A DNA stretch of 64,000 nucleotides from the NCBI RefSeq assembly GCF_014297575.1, contig NZ_CP060412.1:4927030-4991029 (forward strand), given 5' to 3'. The stretch comes from Dyella telluris (lineage in GTDB: Bacteria > Pseudomonadota > Gammaproteobacteria > Xanthomonadales > Rhodanobacteraceae). This document shows positions 1-9,115 of this stretch, piece by piece. The position numbers and the translations under genes are program-made. Position 1 is the stretch's first letter. Each line of letters opens with the position of its first letter. The notes beneath the pieces are model-generated. The model was not told the origin of the DNA, searched no databases, and was given only the letters and a program-made list of their open reading frames with translations.

Positions 1-38
1 ACATGGCGCGGCCTTTTCATGTCACACGAATGGTGCGT

Positions 39-1595
39 TTACTTCGAGCCGTACAACGCCGCGGCATCCGCCTTGAACGATTGGGCACTGCCCGGACGGC
101 TGTAGAACATATGGCCACCCGGATAGACGGCCAGCTTCACGCGCTGCGACTGACCGAACGTCGGCATCTGGTCGATGATCAGGCGCGAGGTGTAGAACGG
201 GCACGACAGGTCGTTATAGCCGTGCACGATCAGCACCTTCATGTTCGGATCGTTTCCGATCGCCTTGCGCAGGTCAGCTACCGGCTTGTCGTCCGCGTTG
301 CCGCGCTCCCATTCCTTGTTGACGGTGTAGGACAGCGCTTCGTAATGCGCGTCCGTCTTCCAGCCCACTTCGCGCGTCACGAAATCCACCATGGCACTGG
401 TGGTGGGCGCGAGCAGCGCTTCAAGGATCGGGTCGCCCGACTGACGCTCGGCCGAACCCGGGAACGGATCGAACGCGGTCACGTTGGAGTCGTACACGCT
501 GCCGATCTTCTTCTCGTTGCGATGCACTTCGCGCAGGTAGGTGCCGATGTCCAGGCGACCATCCAGTCGCGATACCACGGCCGGATCGATGCCGGTATAA
601 GCCGACACCTTCTGCACCATGCGGCCGATCGCGCCCGGGTCCGAGCGCCCGGCCAGGAAATCGGTGACGAACTGCGTGCGGACGTACTTCTCCACGTCGT
701 CCATCGCAGCCGGCGTCAGCCTGCCCTGGGCTTCCAGATGGGCAGCCGTCATCGACGGCAGGTTGATCATCCACGGCAGCGGCGACAGCGCATCGCCATC
801 ACCGATGGCGGCCGGATCGAGATACGGCGACACCATCACCAGGCCGTTCACGCCCACGCCCATGCGCGTCTGCAGCTCATAGCCGATGCGCGGCGCGCGG
901 TAGCCACCGTAGCTCTCGCCCATCACGTACTTGGGCGCGCGCAGGCGACCATGCTTGACCAGCCAGTCGTACACCACGCGCGACAGGTACTTGATGTCGG
1001 CCTCGGTGGCGTAGAAGTCCTTCTTGGTGTGCTCGTCGTCTTCCAGCGAACGCGAGAAACCCGTGCCCACCGGGTCGATGAACACCAGGTCGCTCATGTC
1101 GAGCCAGGTGTTCGGGTTGTCCTTGGTGACGGCCGCATCCGACGGTGCATCGCCATCCACGCCGAACTGGATGCGCTTGGGACCGATGGCGCCCATGTTG
1201 AGGTAGACCGACGAGGCACCCGGGCCGCCATTGAAGGCGAACGTCACCGGGCGATGCGGATCATTGCCCGGCACCACGTACGAGGTGTAGACCACCTCGG
1301 CGATCTTCTTGCCCTTGGCATCACGCACCGGGATGGTGCCCACGGTGGCCTCGTAGGACACCGTGCGGCCGCCGACGCGGACGCTCTGCTTGATGGTCTT
1401 GTCGGCCGGCAGCGGCGGCAGGTCGCCCTCGGGCTTCTTGTCGCCGGCCTCGGCCGCCGGCTTGGCGTCCTTGCCCTCGGCCGCATGAGCCGCCCAGGGC
1501 GACATCGCCACGCCCAGCACAAACACCGCCGCACACAACGCAGCTCCACGCCCCAGACGGGCGAAACGACCTTGAACAGGCAGATCAGGACTCAT
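39..1595 (-). CDS. Serine carboxypeptidase, peptidase family S10
   Basis: A 518-residue secreted serine carboxypeptidase, expected to remove C-terminal amino acids from peptides in the periplasm or outside the cell. An N-terminal basic stretch and hydrophobic core ending near AHAAEG look like a signal peptide. A Lys/Ala/Pro linker follows, then the S10 fold: the oxyanion-region motif FNGGPGASS near residue 120, the nucleophile motif GESYGGYR near 225, the catalytic Asp region HGYNDLSCPF and the His motif YPGGHMFY near the C-terminus. The whole Ser-Asp-His triad is therefore present. The frame is open up to 1682, but the ATG at 1595 directly precedes the signal peptide and is the better start. 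The stop lies just inside the window, so the gene is complete. Family assignment is firm; the natural substrate is unknown. Confidence 0.93.
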   Translation of the reverse strand: MSPDLPVQGRFARLGRGAALCAAVFVLGVAMSPWAAHAAEGKDAKPAAEAGDKKPEGDLPPLPADKTIKQSVRVGGRTVSYEATVGTIPVRDAKGKKIAEVVYTSYVVPGNDPHRPVTFAFNGGPGASSVYLNMGAIGPKRIQFGVDGDAPSDAAVTKDNPNTWLDMSDLVFIDPVGTGFSRSLEDDEHTKKDFYATEADIKYLSRVVYDWLVKHGRLRAPKYVMGESYGGYRAPRIGYELQTRMGVGVNGLVMVSPYLDPAAIGDGDALSPLPWMINLPSMTAAHLEAQGRLTPAAMDDVEKYVRTQFVTDFLAGRSDPGAIGRMVQKVSAYTGIDPAVVSRLDGRLDIGTYLREVHRNEKKIGSVYDSNVTAFDPFPGSAERQSGDPILEALLAPTTSAMVDFVTREVGWKTDAHYEALSYTVNKEWERGNADDKPVADLRKAIGNDPNMKVLIVHGYNDLSCPFYTSRLIIDQMPTFGQSQRVKLAVYPGGHMFYSRPGSAQSFKADAAALYGSK

Positions 1596-1727
1596 CGGCA
1601 CTCTCACGCAAATTTCCACGGAAATCGCCCGGCAGGACGCGCGGGCGAAACGCCATAGATGCGGCAACCCGGCCGGGGTCACCAGTGCCGTAAGACAGGG
1701 TCACGTGCCGACAAAAATGTGCAACCC

Positions 1728-2435
1728 CTAGCCGCCCACCGGCGCAGGCATGGCCCCGCCACGCGGACGGGCACCCATGATGACCAGCCAGAGCACGAAG
1801 GCCACCTCGCCCAGTTGCAGCGGAAAGGCGATATTGCTGATGGTGTCCTCGACCTGGGGAAACACCACGCCCGACAGGCACAGCGCCAGATAGGCCAGGC
1901 CGTTGAGGATCAGCCACACACCAAGGAAACGCGGCAGGAAGCACGAACGGATCACCAGCAAGGCCAGCGGGAACAACCACAAACCCCAGAACATCTCCGC
2001 ACACGAAATCGCCGCGCCGTGCATGCGCAGGAACAGCATAGCCAGGCCTTCGCGCTGCGCCGGGTCGAACGAGGCGAGAAAATCGCTGCCGCTCACTGCG
2101 AGCAGCGCGCCGATATCGTTGATGGTGTTGAAGAAGTACAGCGGCGTATCCATGAATCCGAGCACGAACATCAGCATGGCCAGCTTTTTGTCGACGCCCT
2201 TGAACAGGTGGTACAGGGTGAAGGTGAGGAACAGGCTGATGACGCCAGTAAGCAGGTCGCCAAAGATGCCAAGCCGGAACAGCAACTCGTGCGTCCCGAT
2301 GTTGTGGGCGGTAGCCGCCGGATCGCCATGGACGAACAAGGCGCCCGGGATGTAGATCAGGCGGAACGGCGCCACCAGGGTCAGGGCCAGATAAATCAGG
2401 CCGGCCATGCGTGCGTCGCGCTTGAGTGTGCTCAT
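1728..2435 (-). CDS. DUF4386 family membrane protein
   Basis: A 235-residue very hydrophobic protein with about six predicted membrane segments. Its N-terminal pattern (RMAGLIYLALTLVAPF) and overall spacing are those of the DUF4386 family, whose function is unknown. The start is supported by a strong GGGGGAG ribosome-binding site seven bases upstream of the ATG. It lies 39 bases downstream of the CPBP protease gene on the same strand, so the two may be co-transcribed as a pair of membrane proteins. No catalytic motif is visible. The C-terminus is a short Gly/Pro/Ala-rich tail. Confidence 0.8.
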   Translation of the reverse strand: MSTLKRDARMAGLIYLALTLVAPFRLIYIPGALFVHGDPAATAHNIGTHELLFRLGIFGDLLTGVISLFLTFTLYHLFKGVDKKLAMLMFVLGFMDTPLYFFNTINDIGALLAVSGSDFLASFDPAQREGLAMLFLRMHGAAISCAEMFWGLWLFPLALLVIRSCFLPRFLGVWLILNGLAYLALCLSGVVFPQVEDTISNIAFPLQLGEVAFVLWLVIMGARPRGGAMPAPVGG

Positions 2436-2474
2436 GACATCTCCCCCGACATCGTCCGGTTCCTTGAATCCATC

Positions 2475-3269
2475 TCAGCGCATCGCGCGGATCGGCGCGG
2501 CATCACGCGCCAACGAACTCGTCGGGCGCCGCACCGACCACACGGCACCCATGGCCAGTGCCGCGCATAGCAGTCGCAGTCCATTGCCCTGCCACCCTGT
2601 CGCCGCCGACGGGGCGACATCAAAGACATCCCAGGCGGCGTTGAGCGATACGTGGAACACCCATCCGCACCACAGCGCATAGCCGTCCATCGCGTCCAGC
2701 GCGGCGAACACGATGCCACCGAGGAAGGTGATGATGAAGACCTGCACGGCCAGGTCACTCTCCCGCATGCCCAGCCAGTGCACCCAGCCGAACACCGCGG
2801 CCTGGATCAGCACCGCCGGCGCCATGCGCCAGCCGAGGGCCTTGCGCGGAAACACGAAGCCGAAGCCGCGAAACACCAGCTCTTCGGCCAGTGGAAACAG
2901 CAAGGCGGTGAACAGGATGTCGCGCCAGTCGATGGCGTTCTGCGGCTTGCCGAGGAAGGCGCAACCGATCCAGAACGGCAGCGTTGCCAGCAGCACCAGC
3001 AGCGGCGCTTTCCAGCCATTGACGCCCAACCCCAGCAGCCGCGTCATTGGCCGGTGCGGCTTGCGCGGGCGCAAGGCGAGCAATACCACCAGTACCAGCA
3101 GGACGGACAGCAGGTTGTCCATGCTGGAACCGGCATAGGCCGGCAAGGGCAACCCCGGAATCCTGATGCCTGCCATGGCGGCAAGATCGCGCACGTTCAG
3201 CGCGACCAACAAGGCCGCCACCAGCACCAACCCCTTGCCCACCGTCATCGTCCATCGCCTGTCGCCCAT
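2475..3269 (-). CDS. CPBP family intramembrane glutamic endopeptidase
   Basis: A 264-residue multi-spanning membrane protein of the CPBP (CAAX protease/bacteriocin-processing; Rce1/Abi) family. The signature motifs are present in order: EELVFRG at about residues 129-135 (paired catalytic Glu), a His in FGWVHW near 164, and HVSLNAAW near 206 with the conserved His and Asn. Known members cleave within or next to membranes, in prenyl-protein maturation, bacteriocin immunity or regulated proteolysis; the substrate here cannot be inferred. The ATG at 3269 is preferred over the frame's first start at 3338 because AGGGGGG sits just upstream. Its downstream neighbour is the DUF4386 membrane gene. Confidence 0.85.
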   Translation of the reverse strand: MGDRRWTMTVGKGLVLVAALLVALNVRDLAAMAGIRIPGLPLPAYAGSSMDNLLSVLLVLVVLLALRPRKPHRPMTRLLGLGVNGWKAPLLVLLATLPFWIGCAFLGKPQNAIDWRDILFTALLFPLAEELVFRGFGFVFPRKALGWRMAPAVLIQAAVFGWVHWLGMRESDLAVQVFIITFLGGIVFAALDAMDGYALWCGWVFHVSLNAAWDVFDVAPSAATGWQGNGLRLLCAALAMGAVWSVRRPTSSLARDAAPIRAMR

Positions 3270-3389
3270 GAGCCCCCCCTGGCCATCCGGCAATCGTGTC
3301 GATCGATCACACTCTACTGTCACCCGCGCGCGGCTCACCCCGCAAGAATGACTGATGGGGCACGGGCCGGCCGCCCGCGAATGAACCGC

Positions 3390-3983
3390 TCAGGCCACCG
3401 GTTGCCACCGGTAATAGCGGTGATGGGCCAGCTGCAGGAGGTGACGGTCTTCCGGAGTGTCGCCGTAGGCGTAGATTTGCGGATAGCTGGCCAGGTCATA
3501 GGCCTCTGCGACGCGGCGCGACTTCTCCGCGTTCACGCACTGTTCGCCGCGATAGCGACCGGTCAGGCGCCCGCCCTGCGATTCAAGACGCGAACAGAGC
3601 CACTCCAGGCCGTGTTCGCGGCACCAATGGGAGAGATAGACATCCAGCGCACCGGACACCACCACGATGCGGTCGCCCTGCGCCTTGTGCCAGCGGATGC
3701 GCTCCAGTGCCTGTTCGCGCAGCACACCGGGAAGCTCGGTGCGCGCGAAATCGGCGCCCAGCGCGAACGCCTGCTCTTCGGGCAGGCCACGCAAGCCCGC
3801 GTGAACCGCGCAACGGCGCATGAAGTTCGGCGACACCCAGCCCAGCTTGTAGCCAAGCAGCAGCGGCGCCAGCAATGCACCGCCCCACACGATTCGCCGT
3901 GGCGACGCGGCAAACTCGATGAACGGCCGCATCATTTCGCGCGTGGTGATCGTTCCGTCAAAATCAAACAAGGCGAGATTCAT
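3390..3983 (-). CDS. HAD-IB family phosphatase (SerB-like fold)
   Basis: A 197-residue haloacid-dehalogenase hydrolase of subfamily IB. Motif I is DFDGT with nucleophile Asp7 and acid/base Asp9. Motif II is the Ser of VVVSGALD, and motif IV is GDTPEDRHLL. The cap region between motifs I and II resembles the phosphoserine-phosphatase/CicA-like group that acts on small phosphorylated metabolites or lysophosphatidic-acid-type substrates. The true substrate is not evident from sequence. The gene stands alone between the CPBP protease and the AraC regulator, separated by about 70-120 bases on each side. Confidence 0.85.
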   Translation of the reverse strand: MNLALFDFDGTITTREMMRPFIEFAASPRRIVWGGALLAPLLLGYKLGWVSPNFMRRCAVHAGLRGLPEEQAFALGADFARTELPGVLREQALERIRWHKAQGDRIVVVSGALDVYLSHWCREHGLEWLCSRLESQGGRLTGRYRGEQCVNAEKSRRVAEAYDLASYPQIYAYGDTPEDRHLLQLAHHRYYRWQPVA

Positions 3984-4053
3984 GACGCTCCCTGGCCGCC
4001 TGCCATGGCGGGCGCGGCATGATTGACGCCACCACCATGAGCGTCAAGTGGGC

Positions 4054-4992
4054 TCATGCCACGCTCTCGGCATCCACCATGCGCAGTCGCGCCACATCAC
4101 GCAACGGCGGCGCACCAAAGTTGCGGCTGTACTCGCGACTGAACTGCGAGGGGCTTTCGTAGCCCACGCGATGCGCCGCGGTGGCGACGTCGCACTGGTC
4201 GGCCAGCAACAGGCGGCGCGCCTCCTGCAGGCGCAGCTGCTTCTGGTACTGCAGCGGACTCATGGCCGTGATGGCGCGAAAGTGATGATGCAGCGACGAG
4301 GCACTCATGTTCACCCGCATGGCCAGCTCATCGATGCGCAGCGGCTCATCGTAGTGCTCGCGGAGCCAGTCGATGGCACGCGAAATCTGGTGGCTCTGGC
4401 TTCCTGAGGTGGCGATCTGCGCCAACCGGGAACCCTGCTCGCCCGTCAGCAGGCGATACAGCAACTCGCGCTCGATCAGCGGACCAAGCACGGCGAGGTC
4501 GCGCGGCGCTTCCAGCAGGCGCGCAAGGCGCAGCAGCGGATCCAGCAGGCCACCGTCGAGCGGACTGACGGACAGTCCGGACGCTGAGGTCATCGTGGCG
4601 CGCTGTGGCGGTACCTCAGGCAGCAGCTCGCGGATGCGCTGCGCGTCCAGCCGGAAGGTCAGGCACAGGCATGGCTCCTCGGCGGAGGCGCGCACCACCT
4701 GCGATGACACCGGCACGTCCACCGCCGTCACCAGATACGACGCCGGCTCATGCAGGAACGTCTGCTGCCCCAGCAGGATCTGCTTGGCGCCCTGCAGCGC
4801 AAGCCCTAGCCCAGGCCCGTACATGGCGCAGGTGGGCACGCCGGTCGAGTCGGCGCGGAACAGGGAAAGTGAGGGCCACGCTGTCGCGTGCACGCCCTCC
4901 TCGGGCGCCAATCGTTCAAGCCGTGCTGTCAATTCCTCGCGATCCTGCGCGATTCGCGCTGGAGAGAAGAATGCGGAAGGTTTATCGATCAT
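4054..4992 (-). CDS. AraC family transcriptional regulator
   Basis: A 312-residue regulator. The N-terminal two thirds is the AraC_N-type ligand/dimerisation domain found in regulators of alcohol dehydrogenases. The C-terminal hundred residues form the double helix-turn-helix DNA-binding domain, with RIDELAMRVNMSASSLHHHF in the first helix pair and the conserved HRVGYESPSQFSREY in the second. It is divergent from the zinc alcohol dehydrogenase gene with a 176-base intergenic region. The combination of this regulator type with such a dehydrogenase is common in proteobacteria, and the regulator probably controls its neighbour. A direct repeat with 21-base spacing in the shared region is a plausible binding site. 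Confidence 0.92.
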   Translation of the reverse strand: MIDKPSAFFSPARIAQDREELTARLERLAPEEGVHATAWPSLSLFRADSTGVPTCAMYGPGLGLALQGAKQILLGQQTFLHEPASYLVTAVDVPVSSQVVRASAEEPCLCLTFRLDAQRIRELLPEVPPQRATMTSASGLSVSPLDGGLLDPLLRLARLLEAPRDLAVLGPLIERELLYRLLTGEQGSRLAQIATSGSQSHQISRAIDWLREHYDEPLRIDELAMRVNMSASSLHHHFRAITAMSPLQYQKQLRLQEARRLLLADQCDVATAAHRVGYESPSQFSREYSRNFGAPPLRDVARLRMVDAESVA

Positions 4993-5067
4993 GGACTTGC
5001 CATCGATTTGTACAGCACGAGATTGCCCGTTCCTGCAGTCTTTGGCGAGCCCTTGGGGACAAGCCTT

Positions 5068-5100
5068 GCAGGATCAGGCAAGCATCTCGCAGGATCCGGC
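5068..5100. promoter_or_regulatory. Candidate AraC-type operator (two direct half-sites 21 bp apart)
   Basis: GCAGGATCAGGC at 5068-5079 is repeated as GCAGGATCCGGC at 5089-5100, matching 11 of 12 bases and spaced 21 bases start to start. That is two helical turns, the geometry of classic AraC-family half-sites. A weak -10-like CATACT at 5125-5130 would put the -35 position directly against the proximal half-site, as in class II activation of the downstream dehydrogenase. This is sequence inference only. Confidence 0.45.
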
Positions 5101-5168
5101 TACCCCGGCACTCCCTGTGACGGCCATACTTCGCCCCCTCGCTGTCCCGTCCCCCAAGGAGTCATCCC

Positions 5169-6218
5169 ATGACGCTTCCTACCCGCAGCTATGCCGCACA
5201 GTCCGCCACCACGCCGCTGGCGCCGTTCCAGTTCGAACGCCGCGACCCGCGCTCCGACGATGTGGTGATCGACATCCTTTACTGCGGCGTCTGCCACTCG
5301 GACATCCACCAGGCGCGCAACGAATGGGGCGGCAGCGTGTTCCCCATGGTGCCGGGCCATGAAATCGTCGGCCGCGTCAGCGCCGTCGGCAAAGACGTCA
5401 CCCAGTTCAAGGTCGGCGACACCGTCGGCGTCGGCTGCCTGGTCGATTCGTGCCAGCACTGCGCGTCCTGCAACGCCGGCCTGGAGCAGTACTGCGAAGA
5501 AGGCGGCACCTGGACTTACAACGCCAAGGACCGCCGGGACGGCACCGCCACCCAGGGCGGCTACTCCGAGCGCATCGTGGTGTCGGACAAGTTCGTGGTG
5601 TCCATTTCCGAAAAGCTGGACCTGAAGGCGGCCGCACCGCTGCTGTGCGCCGGCATCACCACCTGGTCGCCGCTGCGCCACTGGAACGTCGGCAAGGGCA
5701 GCAAGGTGGCCGTGATCGGTCTGGGCGGCCTGGGCCACATGGGCCTGAAGTTCGCCAAGGCGATGGGCGCGGACGTCACCCTGTTCACCCGCTCGCCGGG
5801 CAAGGAAGAAGAAGCACGCCGCCTCGGTGCCGACCACGTGGTGCTGTCCACCGATGAGAAGCAGATGGCCGCCGTGGCGCGCCAGTTTGAATTCATCCTG
5901 GACACGGTGCCGAACCCGCACGACCTCAATCCTTACCTCAACACGCTCGCCCTCAACGGCACGCTGTGCCTGGTAGGCCAGCTGCAGCCGCTCGATCCGC
6001 CGGTGCAGGCCGCCTCGGTGGTGCTGGGCCGCCGCTCCATCGCGGGTTCGGCCATCGGCGGCATCGCCGAGACGCAGGAAATGCTCGACTTCTGCGCTGA
6101 GCACAACATTGTCAGCGACATCGAAGTGATCAACATGCAGGACATCAACGCGGCCTACGAGCGCGTCGTCAAGAGCGACGTGCGCTACCGCTTCGTGATC
6201 GACATGGCGTCGCTGTAA
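5169..6218 (+). CDS. Zinc-dependent NAD(P)-dependent alcohol dehydrogenase (YahK/cinnamyl type)
   Basis: A 349-residue medium-chain dehydrogenase that reduces aldehydes or oxidises alcohols. The catalytic-zinc ligands appear in YCGVCHSDIH near residue 42 and in PGHEIVG. The structural-zinc cysteine cluster is SCQHCASC followed by YC near 95-115. The Rossmann nucleotide site is GLGGLGHMGLKF near 180. Length and motifs match the YahK/AdhA/cinnamyl-alcohol-dehydrogenase group, which usually prefers NADPH. An AAGGAG ribosome-binding site precedes the ATG. The gene is divergent from the AraC regulator that probably controls it and is followed by two terminator-like hairpins. Substrate specificity is not predictable. 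Confidence 0.94.
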   Translation: MTLPTRSYAAQSATTPLAPFQFERRDPRSDDVVIDILYCGVCHSDIHQARNEWGGSVFPMVPGHEIVGRVSAVGKDVTQFKVGDTVGVGCLVDSCQHCASCNAGLEQYCEEGGTWTYNAKDRRDGTATQGGYSERIVVSDKFVVSISEKLDLKAAAPLLCAGITTWSPLRHWNVGKGSKVAVIGLGGLGHMGLKFAKAMGADVTLFTRSPGKEEEARRLGADHVVLSTDEKQMAAVARQFEFILDTVPNPHDLNPYLNTLALNGTLCLVGQLQPLDPPVQAASVVLGRRSIAGSAIGGIAETQEMLDFCAEHNIVSDIEVINMQDINAAYERVVKSDVRYRFVIDMASL

Positions 6219-6228
6219 GCCACCAAAG

Positions 6229-6260
6229 AAAACGGGCGGCCCATGGCCGCCCGCGTTTTT
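6229..6260. terminator. Bidirectional rho-independent terminator
   Basis: GGGCGGC and GCCGCCC arms around a short centre are flanked by an A-run on the left and TTTTT on the right. The hairpin can stop transcription from both convergent genes, the dehydrogenase (plus) and the ClC channel (minus). Confidence 0.8.
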
Positions 6261-6263
6261 CTC

Positions 6264-6297
6264 AGAACCGGCCCTTACACGGCCGGTTTTGTTTTGG
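6264..6297 (+). terminator. Second terminator-like hairpin, overlapping the end of the ClC gene
   Basis: AACCGGCC and GGCCGGTT arms enclose a seven-base loop that contains the ClC stop codon. TTTTGTTTT follows on the plus strand, so this is a plausible back-up terminator for the dehydrogenase transcript. Confidence 0.55.
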
Positions 6298-8128
6298 CCC
6301 CAAGATGCCGGCTGGTCTCATGCGCTTCGCGCAGTCGACGCGCATGCGCCTTCAGCAGGTCCCCGCGCGTGATGATGCCCACCATGCGGCGACCATCTTT
6401 TCCGACCACCACCAGACGCCCCACGTCCGCCTCGACCATATGATCAGCGGCCTCGCGCAGCGTGTGGTCTTCCCGCACCACGATGGGCGGACGGGCCAGC
6501 AACGACTGCACCGTAGCCTCGGCCGGCGTGCTCGCACGCAACAGGTCCCGGCGCGTCACCACGCCGAGCAGATGGCCTTCGCCATCGAGCACCGGGAAAC
6601 CCTGGTGCTTGGCCGGCGCCGTATCCGTGGCCAGCCATGCCTGCACCTCGCCTACGGTTTCGGCAGCACGCAGGCTGACCACCTCACGGCTGCAAGCGTC
6701 ACCCACGGCAATGCGCTCAAGCCAGTCGGCCGCGTATTCGGCCGGCACGCGGACACCGCGACGGGCGATCTTCTCGGTCATGATGGTGTTGCGCATCATC
6801 AATCCCGAAACCAGGTAAGCCGCGGCGCAAGCACCCAGCAGCGGCAGCAGGCCATGCGGCTGTTGCGTGGTTTCAAAGGCAAACACCACCGAGGTGAGGA
6901 AGGCGCGCGAGGCACCGGCGAAAATCGCCGCCATGCACACCAGCGCAGCCACGCGCGGATCCACCTGCAACCACGGCAGCCAGCTCACGCAGAGCAGGCC
7001 AAGCACGCCACCCAGGGCGCTGCCGATGGTGAACAGCGGCGCCAACGTACCGCCCGAGGTACCGCTGCCCAATGCCACCGACCACGACAACAGCTTCATC
7101 AGGCACAACGCCAACATGCCGGTGAAGCCGATCTGGCCGGCAATGAGCGCACCGATATTGTTGTAGCCCACGCCCAGCGTGGCCGGCATGAAGTAGCCCA
7201 CCACACCCACCACGACACCGCCGATGGCGGGCCACCACATCCAGTGGATGGGCAATTTTTCGAAACCGTCTTCAATGGCGTAGGTGAGCTTGGTGATGCC
7301 CACGCTGGCCACGCCAGTGATGATGCCCATGACGATGTACGCCACCACGGCACTGAGCGCGGGCGTGGCGACGGCGGGCATCGCGAACATCGGTTCGTTG
7401 CCTTCGAGCATGTAGCGCACGGCCGTACCCATGACGGCGGCCAGCGCAACGGGGATCAGCGAACGCGCACGGCGTTCGAACAACAGCAGTTCGATGGCCA
7501 GCAGCACGGACGAAATAGGCGCGGAGAACACCGCCGCCATACCGGCTGCAGCGCCAGCGGCAAGGAGTGTCTTGCGCTCATCCGCCGTCACGTGCAGCAG
7601 CTGCCCCACCAGCGAACCCAACGCGCCGCCGGTCGCGATGATCGGGCCTTCCGCACCGAACGGGCCGCCGGTACCGATGGCAATGGCCGACGACACCGGC
7701 TTCAGCCAGGTGATGCGCGGCGGGATCTTGCTTTCGTTGAGCAGCACCTGCTCCATTGCCTCGGGAATACCGTGGCCGCGGATGGCGCGCGAACCCCAGC
7801 GCGCCATGACGCCGACAACAAGGCCACCGATCACCGGCACCACGATGACCCACAAGCCCAGGTGATTGCCGGCGGGGCTGCTGAACTCCGTGCTGATGCG
7901 GCCGTAGAAAGCCAGGTTAGTCACCAGGCCGATCAACCCCGTCAGCAGGCGCGCCACCAGAGCCACCACCGAGCCCAGCACCATCGCCAGGAAACAGATC
8001 CACAGCACCCGGCGCCCCAGCGGCCGGAAACGGCGCGGCATATGGGCATCGGTAAGCGTCGGATCCAGCGAGGGGGCAAGCGGAAGCGCCGCACGTGAGT
8101 GCGGATCGGCAGGAAGATCGGGGTGCAT
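6275..8128 (-). CDS. ClC-type chloride channel/transporter with C-terminal CBS pair
   Basis: A 617-residue inner-membrane protein. Residues about 30-450 form the ClC fold with GHGIPEAME (the GSGIP-equivalent, with His in place of Ser), GPFGAEGP carrying the gating glutamate, and GGTLAP corresponding to the GxFxP motif. The last 130 residues are two CBS domains, recognisable in VVTRRDLLRAS and GIITRGDLLKAH. CBS pairs usually bind adenine nucleotides and regulate the channel. Bacterial ClC proteins are chloride/proton antiporters or fluoride channels; the retained glutamate favours the antiporter type, but the distinction is inferential. No clear ribosome-binding site precedes the ATG, and a start 29 codons later is possible. 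Confidence 0.93.
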   Translation of the reverse strand: MHPDLPADPHSRAALPLAPSLDPTLTDAHMPRRFRPLGRRVLWICFLAMVLGSVVALVARLLTGLIGLVTNLAFYGRISTEFSSPAGNHLGLWVIVVPVIGGLVVGVMARWGSRAIRGHGIPEAMEQVLLNESKIPPRITWLKPVSSAIAIGTGGPFGAEGPIIATGGALGSLVGQLLHVTADERKTLLAAGAAAGMAAVFSAPISSVLLAIELLLFERRARSLIPVALAAVMGTAVRYMLEGNEPMFAMPAVATPALSAVVAYIVMGIITGVASVGITKLTYAIEDGFEKLPIHWMWWPAIGGVVVGVVGYFMPATLGVGYNNIGALIAGQIGFTGMLALCLMKLLSWSVALGSGTSGGTLAPLFTIGSALGGVLGLLCVSWLPWLQVDPRVAALVCMAAIFAGASRAFLTSVVFAFETTQQPHGLLPLLGACAAAYLVSGLMMRNTIMTEKIARRGVRVPAEYAADWLERIAVGDACSREVVSLRAAETVGEVQAWLATDTAPAKHQGFPVLDGEGHLLGVVTRRDLLRASTPAEATVQSLLARPPIVVREDHTLREAADHMVEADVGRLVVVGKDGRRMVGIITRGDLLKAHARRLREAHETSRHLGAKTKPAV

Positions 8129-8213
8129 CGGGAGAGCCCGTGGAAGTGAACTTGAAAAGGTTACGCGGATACGGGCTCAGTAGCTGGCTGGAAAATGAAC
8201 GTAAGTTCTTGCG

Positions 8214-8969
8214 TCACTGGCCCAGCGGCGGCGCCTTGGGTGCGTTCCAGCCCAGCAGGTTGTAGACGTCGTAGCGCAGGATGCCCAGGTACTCGTGCAG
8301 CGTGGCGTCCATCACGAAGTAATTCCACGAATCCGGCGCGATTTCGCGACGCGTGTTGATCCAGTCGCCGGCCACCGGCTGCGGCACGATGCCGAAGTGC
8401 GCGAAGTACAACAGCGAACGGCGCAGGTGGATGCCCGAGGTGACCAGCACGACGTGCTGGGGCGCATACGACGCCAGAATCGGACGGGTGAATTGCGCGT
8501 TCTGCCACGTGCTCATGCTGCGCGATTCCAGCGTGATGTCCGCCTCGGGAATGCCGAGCGCACGCAGGGCCCGGCCGTAGACCACGGCCTCCGGCTCGCC
8601 GTGATCCTGCGAGTCGCCACCACTGGCCACCAGATGGCATTCCTTGTTCGCCGCCTTGCAGGCGCTGTACAGCTGGGCCGCCTTCAACAGTCGCCCATCA
8701 ACGAAGAACGAGGGCTGCAACGGCTGATCGCCTGCAACAGCGGTGCCCGCGCCGAGCACCACGATGGCGTTGCGCGGCGCCCAGGCAATGGCGGGCTCCA
8801 CGTCATACGGGCCCTGCAGGCTTCGCGTGAGCAGACGCGGCAGCGCACCGCAGCCGATGCCGAAGAACAGCAGCACGCTCAGCGCCAGCACCGCGCGTGC
8901 CGCCTTTCGCCAGCGCCGGCGATGCAGCAACGCAGCCAACAACAGCAGCACAAGCAAGACGGTGAGCAT
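8214..8969 (-). CDS. YdcF-like DUF218 membrane protein
   Basis: A 251-residue protein with two N-terminal membrane segments (an LTVLLVLLLLAALL stretch and a second one ending LLFFGIGCGAL) followed by a DUF218/YdcF-type domain. NAIVVLGAG opens the domain, VASGGDS forms its central loop and LVTSGIHLRRS its late motif. DUF218 proteins include ElyC/SanA-type envelope proteins linked to peptidoglycan-precursor or polysaccharide metabolism; the biochemical role is unresolved. The ATG at 8969 has GAGTGGGG upstream and begins at the first membrane segment. Starts at 8987 and 9002 are also open. Confidence 0.82.
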   Translation of the reverse strand: MLTVLLVLLLLAALLHRRRWRKAARAVLALSVLLFFGIGCGALPRLLTRSLQGPYDVEPAIAWAPRNAIVVLGAGTAVAGDQPLQPSFFVDGRLLKAAQLYSACKAANKECHLVASGGDSQDHGEPEAVVYGRALRALGIPEADITLESRSMSTWQNAQFTRPILASYAPQHVVLVTSGIHLRRSLLYFAHFGIVPQPVAGDWINTRREIAPDSWNYFVMDATLHEYLGILRYDVYNLLGWNAPKAPPLGQ

Positions 8970-9115
8970 GTGGATTCCCCACTCCATGGAAAGGCATGGC
9001 ATCTTAGGGCCTTACAGCATAACGAGGCGATAGCTCACAACCTCGTTCTGTAACAACCGATGGACACGCCGTCGATCCGACGAGCGAACGGCGGAACAGC
9101 CCAGGGAACCGGTTC

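Noticed and set aside
6305-8098. A 597-codon plus-strand frame opposite the ClC gene
   Set aside because: Complement of a clear ClC gene, with His/Arg/Gln-rich nonsense sequence.
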